Shown piece after piece: positions 38,570 through 46,436 of a stretch of DNA of 64,000 nucleotides. Below the pieces are notes generated by a model. It was not told where the DNA came from, searched no databases, and saw only the letters and a list, made by a program, of their open reading frames with translations. The position numbers were made by a program, and so were the translations under genes. Position 1 is the stretch's first letter; every line of letters starts with the position of its first letter. Where the stretch lies: positions 7,127,501 to 7,191,500 of the forward strand of contig NZ_CP107921.1 of NCBI RefSeq assembly GCF_036014215.1, read 5' to 3'. The stretch is from Streptomyces sp. NBC_00440 (GTDB lineage Bacteria; Actinomycetota; Actinomycetes; Streptomycetales; Streptomycetaceae).

Positions 38570-39741
38570 GCCGGACCACTGCTTCCCGTACGTCCCGCAC
38601 CTCGCGTACGGGCATCGCGGCCGCGGTCGCTATGGCCGTCGGCTGCACCGTTGCCCTCGGCGGCTGCGCGGCGCCGTCGTTCTCCGGCATCGAGAACCTG
38701 CCGCTGCCCGGTGGCGCCGACCTCGGCTCGCACCCGTACGAGATCACCGCGGACTTCGGCGATGTGCTGAATCTGGTCCCGCAGGCCGCGGTCAAGGTGA
38801 ACGATGTGGCCGTCGGCCGGGTCTCCAGGATCACGCTCTCGCCGGGGAGCTGGTCGGCGCGGGTCACCATGCGGGTCAACGGCAAGGTGCGCCTGCCGCG
38901 GAACGCCTACGCCCAACTCGAACAGTCCAGCCTGCTCGGCGAGAAGTTCATCCAGCTCACCGCCCCCGACAAGGGCGCTTCGGCCGGCCGGCTCACCGAC
39001 GGCCAGACCATCCCGATCTCGCGCACCAACCGCAACCCGGAGGTCGAGGAGGTCTTCGGCGCGCTCTCGCTGCTGCTCAACGGCGGCGGCGTCCAGCAGC
39101 TCAAGACCATCAGTACCGAACTCAACAAGACCCTGGGCGGCCGGGAGCCGCAGATCCGCTCCACGCTCCAGTCCGTCAACACCCTGGTGACCAGCCTGGA
39201 CGGGCACAAGAGCGACATCACCCAGGCGCTCGACGGCGTCAACCGGCTCTCCGCGACGCTCGCCACCCGCAAGGAGAAGATCAGCAAGGCGCTCACCGGG
39301 CTCAGCCCCGGGCTGAAGGTGCTGGAGAAACAGCGCGGCTCCCTGATCACCATGCTCAAGGCGCTCGACACCCTCTCCGGGGTCGCCGTCGACACCGTGA
39401 ACAAGAGCAAGGCCGACATGGTCGCCGACCTCAAGGCGCTCGCGCCGACGCTCCGGCAGCTCGCCGACTCCGGCAAGGACCTGCCCGACTCGCTGCAGGT
39501 GCTCTTCACGTACCCCTTCACCGATGAGGTGCTGCGCGGCGTGAAGGGCGACTACCTCAATGTCTATCTGGATGTGACGGCCGTGCCCGGGACCCGGATC
39601 GTTCCGCCGATCACCCTTTCGGGAGGAGGCGCGCAGGGAGGTACCACCGACGGGGCCACCGCGTCGCGGAAGGCGGGCGCCGCCACCCCGCCGCTGCCGC
39701 TGCCCTCCCTCACCGCCCCGTCCACGGAAGGCGGCCACTGA
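38566..39741 (+). CDS. mceE: Mce-family lipoprotein E
   Basis: 391 residues. The signal peptide ends in a lipobox ALGGC with Cys34, so this is the lipid-anchored subunit, matching the fifth position (LprK/LprN-type) of mycobacterial mce operons. MCE domain with VKVNDVAVGRVSRI, helical needle, and Ala/Thr-rich tail. TGATG overlap (1 base) with mceF. Confidence 0.93.
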   Translation: MSRTTASRTSRTSRTGIAAAVAMAVGCTVALGGCAAPSFSGIENLPLPGGADLGSHPYEITADFGDVLNLVPQAAVKVNDVAVGRVSRITLSPGSWSARVTMRVNGKVRLPRNAYAQLEQSSLLGEKFIQLTAPDKGASAGRLTDGQTIPISRTNRNPEVEEVFGALSLLLNGGGVQQLKTISTELNKTLGGREPQIRSTLQSVNTLVTSLDGHKSDITQALDGVNRLSATLATRKEKISKALTGLSPGLKVLEKQRGSLITMLKALDTLSGVAVDTVNKSKADMVADLKALAPTLRQLADSGKDLPDSLQVLFTYPFTDEVLRGVKGDYLNVYLDVTAVPGTRIVPPITLSGGGAQGGTTDGATASRKAGAATPPLPLPSLTAPSTEGGH

Positions 39742-41003
39742 TGGTCACCAGGGCCACCCGGCTGAAGAACATCGCCTTCCTGCTGATCGCGGTGCTCGTC
39801 CTCGGCTACCTCGGCGCCCGCTACGCCGACCTCGGGCATCTGGTCGGGCTGCGCGGCTACTACGTGGTGAAGGTCGAACTCCCGGAGACCGGAGGCCTCT
39901 TCACCCACGCCAACGTCACCTACCGGGGCGTCTCGGTGGGCCGGGTCGGACCGATCCGGCTGACCGGTGACGGGGTGGAGGCCGACCTGCGGATCAGTGA
40001 CTCGGCGCCCCCCATCCCCGCCGATCTCAAGGCGTCCGTCGCCAACCTGTCGGCGGTCGGCGAGGAGTACATCGACCTGCGGCCGGCCGCCACGGGCAGC
40101 CCGTACCTGGAGGACGGCTCCCGGATCGCCCGCGCCGACGCCAGCATCCCGGCCCCGGTGACCAACGTCCTCACCAGCGTCAACGACCTGACGTCCTCGG
40201 TGGATCTGGACGCGCTGCGCACGGTCGTGGACGAGTCGGGCGCCGCGTTCGACGGGCGCGGCGAGGACCTCCAGGTCCTGATGGACAGCAGCAAGGACTT
40301 CCTCAAGGCAGCGGACAAGGCGCTGCCCACCGACACCAAGCTGATGACCGACGGCGAGACGGTGCTCCACACCCAGACACAGGAGGGCGAAGCGCTGAAG
40401 TCCTTCGCCAGGGGCGCCAAGGGCCTTGCCGGACAGCTGGTGGAATCCGACACCGATCTGCGCGCGCTCATCGCGGCCACACCCGAGGCCGCGACACAGG
40501 TCAGCGGACTGCTCAGAGATCTGAACCCGGATCTGAGTGTGGTCGTCGCCAATCTGCTGACCACCTCCGACGTGGCGGTCACCCGGCAGCGCGGTACGGA
40601 GGAACTGCTGGTGAAACTGCCGGCGGTGGCCGCGGCCGGGGCGACGGCGATCAACGCCAAGGGAGCACGTTTCGGTATGGCCGTCACCTTCTTCTCGCCG
40701 CTGCCGTGCACCGCCGGGTACGGCGGGACGACGTACCGCAACGGCCTGGACACCAGCGCCACTTCGGAGCTCAACACCAGCGCCCGCTGCACCTCCCCGC
40801 CCAGTACCGGCAAGGAAGTGCGCGGTTCGGCGAACGCACCGGGCGGCGGCCCGCTCCGGGCACCCGCCAAGCCGGGATCCCTGCTCCTGGGCACGGACGC
40901 CGGAGGGTCGGGCTCACTCCCCGGCGCCCTGGGGACGCCCGCACTGCCCGCCGGCGGCCCCACCGATCTGGGCGGCCTGCTCGGTCTCGGAGGCGGCGCG
41001 TGA
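39741..41003 (+). CDS. mceF: Mce-family protein F
   Basis: 420 residues. Anchor at about 9-25, MCE domain with VTYRGVSVGRVGPI, helical region, then a cysteine pair (FSPLPCTAGYGG; TSARCTSPP) and a Gly/Ala/Leu-rich tail ending GLLGLGGGA. The stop overlaps the first mas gene as GTGA, so the Mas proteins are part of the same translation unit. Confidence 0.92.
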   Translation: MVTRATRLKNIAFLLIAVLVLGYLGARYADLGHLVGLRGYYVVKVELPETGGLFTHANVTYRGVSVGRVGPIRLTGDGVEADLRISDSAPPIPADLKASVANLSAVGEEYIDLRPAATGSPYLEDGSRIARADASIPAPVTNVLTSVNDLTSSVDLDALRTVVDESGAAFDGRGEDLQVLMDSSKDFLKAADKALPTDTKLMTDGETVLHTQTQEGEALKSFARGAKGLAGQLVESDTDLRALIAATPEAATQVSGLLRDLNPDLSVVVANLLTTSDVAVTRQRGTEELLVKLPAVAAAGATAINAKGARFGMAVTFFSPLPCTAGYGGTTYRNGLDTSATSELNTSARCTSPPSTGKEVRGSANAPGGGPLRAPAKPGSLLLGTDAGGSGSLPGALGTPALPAGGPTDLGGLLGLGGGA

Positions 41004-41512
41004 CCACCCGTACCAAGGTGCTGAGCTGGGTGGCCGTCGCGCTGGCCGTCGTCTTCTGCGCGGTCTCCGGGTGGGTGTACTGGCAGGCGCACCAGGACGG
41101 TTCGCTGAGGTACGCGGCGTCCCGGGACGCCGCGCTGGCGGCCGGGCGCGAACGGGTCGCCCAGCTCAACACCCTCGATGTGAAGGACACCGACAGCGGG
41201 CTTCGGCAGTGGCTCGACGCCTCGACCGGAGCGCTCCACGACAAGCTGGCGGCCACCCGGGCCACCGACCGCACCACCCTCACCAAGGCCGGCACCTCCG
41301 CGCGCGGCACTGTCACCGACGCCGCGCTCACCGCGCTCGACGACCGGGCGGGCACGGCGGCGCTGATCGCCACCGTCAAGGTCGCCATCACCCCCAGGGG
41401 CGGTACGGCCACGACCGACCGTAAACGTTTCACTGCCACGCTCGCCCGCACCCCGGACGGCTGGAAAGTCACCGCACTCAGCGCAGTGCCGGTCGGCAAG
41501 GAGGGCGCGTGA
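41000..41512 (+). CDS. Mce-associated membrane protein, type A (copy 1)
   Basis: 170 residues from GTG 41000. One membrane helix (about 9-27), then an extracytoplasmic alpha+beta domain (NTF2/SnoaL-like in Mas proteins) with LRYAASRDAALAAGRERVAQLNTLDV and DGWKVTALSAVPVG. It aligns along its length with the protein at 42129, not with its immediate neighbour. Mas proteins help assemble or stabilise Mce complexes. GTGA overlap with the next gene. Confidence 0.85.
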   Translation: MTTRTKVLSWVAVALAVVFCAVSGWVYWQAHQDGSLRYAASRDAALAAGRERVAQLNTLDVKDTDSGLRQWLDASTGALHDKLAATRATDRTTLTKAGTSARGTVTDAALTALDDRAGTAALIATVKVAITPRGGTATTDRKRFTATLARTPDGWKVTALSAVPVGKEGA

Positions 41513-42117
41513 GCAGCACTGTGGAGGACGTCGGAGGAGTGGACGCCCAGGACACGCAGGACACGCAGGGCGCCCCGGACGCCCCGGACGAGGAGACGCC
41601 CGAGGCGAGCGGTCGCGGTCACCGGCGGGCCCTGCTCGCGGCAGGTCTTGCCGTCCTGCTGCTGGTGCTCGGTGGGGCCGGGATGCTGTTCAGGGCCCAC
41701 CAGTTGAGGAGCACCCCGGCCGCCGGGAACCGCGCGCTCACCGACACGGAGGCCACTTCGCAGGTCACCGGGGACGTCAGTGACACGCTCGGCAAGGTCC
41801 TCTCCTACACGCCGCAGGCCACCGACGTCACCGCGCAGTCGGCGCGCGAACTGCTCGCGGGGAAGGCCGCGAAGCAGTACACGGCGCTCTTCGGACAGGT
41901 CGGGAAGCGGGCGAAGGAGCAGAAGCTGACGCTCACGACCCAGGTGGTACGGGCCGGAGTCACCCGGCTGACCGGCAGCGAGGCGCGACTGCTGGTCTTC
42001 CTCGACCAGACCGCACAGCGCAAGGGCAGACCGGCCGGGGTGGTGGCCGCGCAGCTGTCGGTGACCGCCGAACTCCGCGGCGGCAACTGGCTGATCACCG
42101 ACATCACGGCCCGCTGA
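41509..42117 (+). CDS. Mce-associated membrane protein, type B (copy 1)
   Basis: 202 residues from GTG 41509. An acidic cytoplasmic N-terminus built from short repeats (DTQDTQ, APDAPD) precedes a helix at about 41-61. The extracytoplasmic domain carries SQVTGDVSDTLGKVLSYTP, RELLAGKAAKQYTALFGQV and GNWLITDITAR. It is a paralogue of the protein at 42723 (shared GKAxKQ..., LxLTTxV and W-I-x-D/N-I-x-T patterns). Confidence 0.85.
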   Translation: MSSTVEDVGGVDAQDTQDTQGAPDAPDEETPEASGRGHRRALLAAGLAVLLLVLGGAGMLFRAHQLRSTPAAGNRALTDTEATSQVTGDVSDTLGKVLSYTPQATDVTAQSARELLAGKAAKQYTALFGQVGKRAKEQKLTLTTQVVRAGVTRLTGSEARLLVFLDQTAQRKGRPAGVVAAQLSVTAELRGGNWLITDITAR

Positions 42118-42128
42118 GGGAGACGTAC

Positions 42129-42698
42129 ATGCGCAGGACACCCAGGACAACCAGGACGCTCGGGACGCTCGGGACGCTCAGGACGGCAAGGAATCCGCTG
42201 ACCGTCGTGGCGCTCGCGCTGGCGCTGCTGGCCGCGGGTGCGGCGGGCTGGGGAGGGTGGTCCTGGTACGCCGCCGCGCACGACGACTCCGCCGCGTACG
42301 CACGGTCGCGGGACCAGGTACTGGCCGCGGGGGAGCAGGCCGTACAGAACATGAACACCCTGGACCACCGGAAGCTGACGACCGGCCTCGACGCGTGGGA
42401 GGCGTCGACCACCGGGGATCTGCACAAGCAACTCACCGATGGCAGGCCAGAGTTCGAGAAGCAGATCAAACAGGCGCAGACGGTCTCCACGGCGAGGGTG
42501 CTCTCCGGCGCGGTCACCGAACTGGACGTCCGGGCGGGCAGGGCGAGCGTGATGGTGGCGCTGCGGATCACGGTGACCGCGCCGAAGGGCAAACCGGCCG
42601 AGAAGGAGAGCCGGCTGCTCGGCGAACTCACGCGTACGTCCGGGGGCTGGAAACTCAGCGCCCTGGGCCAGGCACCCGTCGGCAACACCGCCGGCTGA
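42129..42698 (+). CDS. Mce-associated membrane protein, type A (copy 2)
   Basis: 189 residues, 11 bases after the previous gene. A basic N-terminus with TLGTLGTLRT (from a 10-base DNA repeat), a helix at about 23-45, then a domain with AYARSRDQVLAAGEQAVQNMNTLD and SGGWKLSALGQAPVG, directly paralogous to the protein at 41000. Confidence 0.85.
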   Translation: MRRTPRTTRTLGTLGTLRTARNPLTVVALALALLAAGAAGWGGWSWYAAAHDDSAAYARSRDQVLAAGEQAVQNMNTLDHRKLTTGLDAWEASTTGDLHKQLTDGRPEFEKQIKQAQTVSTARVLSGAVTELDVRAGRASVMVALRITVTAPKGKPAEKESRLLGELTRTSGGWKLSALGQAPVGNTAG

Positions 42699-42722
42699 CC
42701 CAGGAGAGGAGCTGAGGACGAC

Positions 42723-43508
42723 ATGTCGACCACCCGTCATCTCATCAACCGGCAGCGGCGACTGGCGGCCGTGGCCCCGGTACGCGTCAGGCCACGGCCG
42801 GCGGAGGACCAGCCCGAAGCGCCCGGTCCCGGCGCCGGTGCCGGTCCTGGTGCCGTCGCGGATGCCGAAGCCGTAGGGGCCGAACCGGAAGAGGCCGAAC
42901 GGGAAGAGACCGGACCGGAAGAGGCCGGGGCTACGGGGTCCGGCGCCGGGGCCGCGTCCGGGACGGCCGGGGCTGCACGCCCGTGGCTCCGTACCCTGGT
43001 GCGGCTGCCCGTGGTGCTCGCCGTCCTCACCGTGCTGCTCGGCGGATTCGCCGCCTACGCGGGGACGCGGGCGTCCGCCCTGCACGACTCCGCCGCGACC
43101 AGCAACGGCGCACTGAGCGACGTGGCCCGTACGACCGAGGTGAAGGGTCAGGTCACCAGCGCCGTCAACGCCCTCTTCTCGTACGACTACACCAACACGG
43201 CCAAGGCCGACCGGGCCGCGGCGACCCTCCTCACCGGCAAGGCCGTCAAGCAGCACAAGGACATGCTGGCGGCCGTACGCGCGCAGGCGGCCAAGCAGAA
43301 GCTCGTGCTGACCACCACCGTCACCGAGAGCGGTGTGGAGCTGATCGACGGCGACCGCGCGCGCGTGCTCCTCTACGCCGACCAGAGCAACACCGGCACA
43401 GCGGCGAAGAAGGACCGGACGACCTACGCCGCGGCCATGTTCGCCGTGGACGCGGTGCGCGGTGGCGGCAAGTGGCGGATCGCGAACATCGACACCTTCA
43501 CCCGGTGA
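42723..43508 (+). CDS. Mce-associated membrane protein, type B (copy 2)
   Basis: 261 residues. A long acidic Pro/Glu/Gly-rich cytoplasmic region (about 25-85, with PEEAEREETGPEEAG) precedes a helix at about 93-113. The outer domain has RTTEVKGQVTSAVNALFSYDYTN, LLTGKAVKQHKDML and GKWRIANIDTFTR, paralogous to the protein at 41509. It is the fourth Mas gene of the operon. Confidence 0.85.
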   Translation: MSTTRHLINRQRRLAAVAPVRVRPRPAEDQPEAPGPGAGAGPGAVADAEAVGAEPEEAEREETGPEEAGATGSGAGAASGTAGAARPWLRTLVRLPVVLAVLTVLLGGFAAYAGTRASALHDSAATSNGALSDVARTTEVKGQVTSAVNALFSYDYTNTAKADRAAATLLTGKAVKQHKDMLAAVRAQAAKQKLVLTTTVTESGVELIDGDRARVLLYADQSNTGTAAKKDRTTYAAAMFAVDAVRGGGKWRIANIDTFTR

Positions 43509-43549
43509 CCCAGCCCGGGGATTCCGGAACTCCGATGAGGGAGCGGCAT

Positions 43550-44791
43550 ATGAGGCACGTGCGGCGGATGCGGCGGGGACTGGGGGGCAGTGCGGTGGCC
43601 GCGGTGGCCATGGCCGCGCTCACGGCCTCGCAGGCGCCAGGGCTCGTGCACCATCAGCTGCCGCAGCCCAAGAGATCATCCGTACCGGCCGGTGAGACCA
43701 CCGCTCAGGTCGAAGGCCCCACGGACAACTCGTTCCACACCGAGATCCCGCCGCTGGTCACTCCGCCCCCGCCGGGCAATCCGGTCGATGCCAGTGGCGT
43801 GGGACCGGTGTACGAACAGTCGGGGATCCCGGCGACCGTGCTGGCCGCCTACCGGTCGGCCGAGGCACAGCTGCGCCGCAGCGACCGCGCCTGCGGGCTG
43901 CCCTGGCAGCTGCTCGCCGCTATCGGCAAGGTCGAATCGGGGCAGGCGCGGGGCGGGGCGGTCGACAAGCACGGCACCACCCTCGCGCCGATCCTCGGGC
44001 CGGTGCTCAACGGCTCGGGCTTCGCGCACATCCCCGACACCGACCACGGCGCGTACGACGGTGACGCGACGTACGACCGGGCGGTGGGCCCGATGCAGTT
44101 CATCCCGTCCACCTGGGCGGCCTGGGGGCAGGACGGGAATCACGACGGCAAGAAGGACCCCGACAACGTCTTCGACGCCGCGCTCGCCGCCGGACACTAT
44201 CTCTGTGCCGGGGGCCGTGATCTCCGCAGCAGCGGCGGTCTGGACAGCGCCGTCCTCAGCTACAACCACTCCGACGCCTATCTGAGGCTGGTGCTGTCCT
44301 GGCTCTCCTTCTACCGGCACGGGACGCACGCGGTCCCGGACGGCGAAGGGGTCCTGCCGAGGAGCCCGGGCGCGGGCGGCGCGAACGACGGTGCACAGAC
44401 CGGCAAGGCGCATCAGCACGGCGGACACGGACACGGACAGGGGCACGGACACGGGGGCCACGGCGGCGGGATCGTCATCGGTCCCGCGCCCTCCCACACA
44501 CCGTCCGCGAGCCCGTCCGACGGCGGCACGCCGACTCCGCCCGGCAGTTCACCGAGTGCCCCGGGAGATCCGGGCGGCGGCACCGGCTCGCCTTCGTCCG
44601 GCCCCACATCGGGACCGCCGGACACCTCGTCGCCCGACCCCGGCGGCGGCGGCAGCACACCGCCGGACTGCCCGTCGCCGTCACCGTCGCCTTCCGGCTC
44701 GCCCACGCCGGACCCGGCCCCGACGAGCACGCCGGGCACCCCGGGCGACGGCTGCGCGTCCGGCCCCGGAGCCCCGGGTGTGCCGTCCTGA
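43550..44791 (+). CDS. Secreted lytic transglycosylase with His/Gly-rich and Pro/Ser-rich tail
   Basis: 413 residues from ATG 43550 (GGGAG 6 bases upstream; ATG 43535 is an alternative). Signal peptide to about residue 28. A MltB/SLT-like lysozyme domain spans about 95-260, with catalytic Glu129 in IGKVESG and GPMQFIPSTWAAWGQDGN (181-198). A tail follows with HQHGGHGHGQGHGHGGHGG (288-306), possibly metal-binding, then about 100 residues of Pro/Ser/Gly. It ends the mce-mas run and may open the peptidoglycan for the Mce complex; that role is an inference. Confidence 0.88.
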   Translation: MRHVRRMRRGLGGSAVAAVAMAALTASQAPGLVHHQLPQPKRSSVPAGETTAQVEGPTDNSFHTEIPPLVTPPPPGNPVDASGVGPVYEQSGIPATVLAAYRSAEAQLRRSDRACGLPWQLLAAIGKVESGQARGGAVDKHGTTLAPILGPVLNGSGFAHIPDTDHGAYDGDATYDRAVGPMQFIPSTWAAWGQDGNHDGKKDPDNVFDAALAAGHYLCAGGRDLRSSGGLDSAVLSYNHSDAYLRLVLSWLSFYRHGTHAVPDGEGVLPRSPGAGGANDGAQTGKAHQHGGHGHGQGHGHGGHGGGIVIGPAPSHTPSASPSDGGTPTPPGSSPSAPGDPGGGTGSPSSGPTSGPPDTSSPDPGGGGSTPPDCPSPSPSPSGSPTPDPAPTSTPGTPGDGCASGPGAPGVPS

Positions 44792-44935
44792 CGGTGCTCC
44801 TCGGGCCCTGCTCCTCCAACCAGGCTCCTTCGTCCGTGCCGCTCCTCCGACTGTGCCGTTCTGTAGGGGGCGGCTGGGGCGGGTGCTCCACATTGTCCGG
44901 TCACGCGGGCCGCGGATTCCGTGAGGCTGGTGTCC

Positions 44936-46375
44936 ATGCTGCGCAACTACATCAACGGTGAGTTCAAGGAGGCGGCCGACGGCCGCACTCTCGATGTGAT
45001 CGACCCCTGTACGGGAGAGGTGTACGAGACGTCCGCGCTGTCGGGGGCCGCCGACGTCGACGCCGCCATGGAGGCCGCGGCCGCCGCGTTCCCCGCGTGG
45101 CGCGACGCGACCCCCGCCGCGCGCCAGAAGGTGCTGCTGCGGGTGGCGGACGTCTTCGAGGAGCGGGCGGCCGAGCTGATCGCGGCCGAGGCGCGCGACA
45201 CGGGCAAGCCGCTCGCGCAGCTGACGGACGACGAGATCCCGCCGGTCGTGGACCAGATCCGCTTCTTCGCGGGGGCGGCCCGGCTCCTGGAGGGCCGGTC
45301 GGCGGGCGAGTACATGGAGGGGCTGACCTCGATCATCAGGCGGGAGCCGGTCGGCGTCGTGGCGCAGGTCGCGCCGTGGAACTATCCGCTGATGATGGCG
45401 GTCTGGAAGTTCGCTCCCGCCCTCGCGGCCGGGAACACGGTCGTCATCAAGCCGTCCGACACCACCCCCGCGTCGACCGTCCTGGTCGCGGAGATCATCG
45501 GCGGAGTGCTGGCCGAACTCGGCCACAGCGAAGGCGTGTTCAACGTCCTGTGCGGAGACCGGGAGACCGGCCGGCTGATGGTCGAGCACGCCACCCCGGC
45601 GATGGCCGCGATCACCGGCTCGGTACGGGCGGGCATGCAGGTCGCGGCCTCGGCGGCCAAGGACGTCAAGCGGGTCCACCTGGAACTGGGCGGCAAGGCG
45701 CCGGTCGTCGTCTTCGACGACCTCGACGGGGAAGCTCTCACCAGGGCCGCCGAGGACATCGCGGTGGCCGGCTACTTCAACGCGGGCCAGGACTGCACGG
45801 CGGCGACCCGTGTCATCGTGCACGAGTCGGTCCACGACGCGTTCGTCGAGGCGCTCGCCAAGGCGGCGACAGCCACCAGGACCGGCGGCCCGGAGGTCGC
45901 CGACGCGTTCTTCGGCCCGCTGAACAACGCGAACCAGCTGGCCCAGGTGACCGGGTTCATCGACCGGCTCCCCGGTCACGCCACGGTCGAGGCGGGCGGC
46001 CACCGGGTCGGCGACCAGGGGTACTTCTACGCCCCCACGGTCGTCTCCGGACTGCACCAGGACGACGAGATCATCCAGAACGAGGTCTTCGGCCCGGTCA
46101 TCACCGTCCAGTCGTTCAGCACCGAGGACCAGGCCGTCGCCTACGCCAACGGCGTCGACTTCGCGCTCGCCTCATCGGTGTGGACCAAGGACCACCAGCG
46201 CGCGATGCGGATGTCCAGGAGCCTGGACTTCGGCTGTGTGTGGATCAACAACCACGGGGCGCTCGCCGCGGAGATGCCGCACGGCGGATTCAAGCTCTCC
46301 GGTTACGGCAAGGACCTCTCGGCGTACGGATTCGAGGACTACACGCGGATCAAGCACGTCATGACCGCGCTCTGA
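44936..46375 (+). CDS. Aldehyde dehydrogenase, gamma-aminobutyraldehyde dehydrogenase-like
   Basis: 479 residues from ATG 44936 (GAGG 9 bases upstream; GTG 44930 possible). NAD-binding QVAPWNYPLMMAVWKFAPALAAGNTVVIKPSD, the general base in LELGGKAP and nucleophile Cys in NAGQDCTAATRV are intact. The C-terminal GFKLSGYGKDLSAYGFEDYTRIKHV is typical of PatD/gamma-aminobutyraldehyde and betaine aldehyde dehydrogenases. It probably acts in putrescine or polyamine breakdown. No aminotransferase neighbour is seen. Confidence 0.88.
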   Translation: MLRNYINGEFKEAADGRTLDVIDPCTGEVYETSALSGAADVDAAMEAAAAAFPAWRDATPAARQKVLLRVADVFEERAAELIAAEARDTGKPLAQLTDDEIPPVVDQIRFFAGAARLLEGRSAGEYMEGLTSIIRREPVGVVAQVAPWNYPLMMAVWKFAPALAAGNTVVIKPSDTTPASTVLVAEIIGGVLAELGHSEGVFNVLCGDRETGRLMVEHATPAMAAITGSVRAGMQVAASAAKDVKRVHLELGGKAPVVVFDDLDGEALTRAAEDIAVAGYFNAGQDCTAATRVIVHESVHDAFVEALAKAATATRTGGPEVADAFFGPLNNANQLAQVTGFIDRLPGHATVEAGGHRVGDQGYFYAPTVVSGLHQDDEIIQNEVFGPVITVQSFSTEDQAVAYANGVDFALASSVWTKDHQRAMRMSRSLDFGCVWINNHGALAAEMPHGGFKLSGYGKDLSAYGFEDYTRIKHVMTAL

Positions 46376-46406
46376 CACTCGGCGGTCCGCCGCGACACCG
46401 GTACCC

Positions 46407-46436
46407 GTGAAGGCCCGCAGGGATGCGGGCCTTCAC
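46407..46436. terminator. 13-bp stem hairpin overlapping the SNF2 stop codon
   Basis: GTGAAGGCCCGCA (46407-46419) pairs perfectly with TGCGGGCCTTCAC (46424-46436), loop GGGA. It lies between the converging aldehyde dehydrogenase and SNF2 genes and includes the SNF2 stop codon (46433-46435) in its stem, so it serves both directions. Confidence 0.8.

Noticed and set aside
44792..44935. A small gene or terminator between the transglycosylase and aldehyde dehydrogenase
   Set aside because: No start/ribosome-site combination and no stable inverted repeat is visible in these 144 bases.
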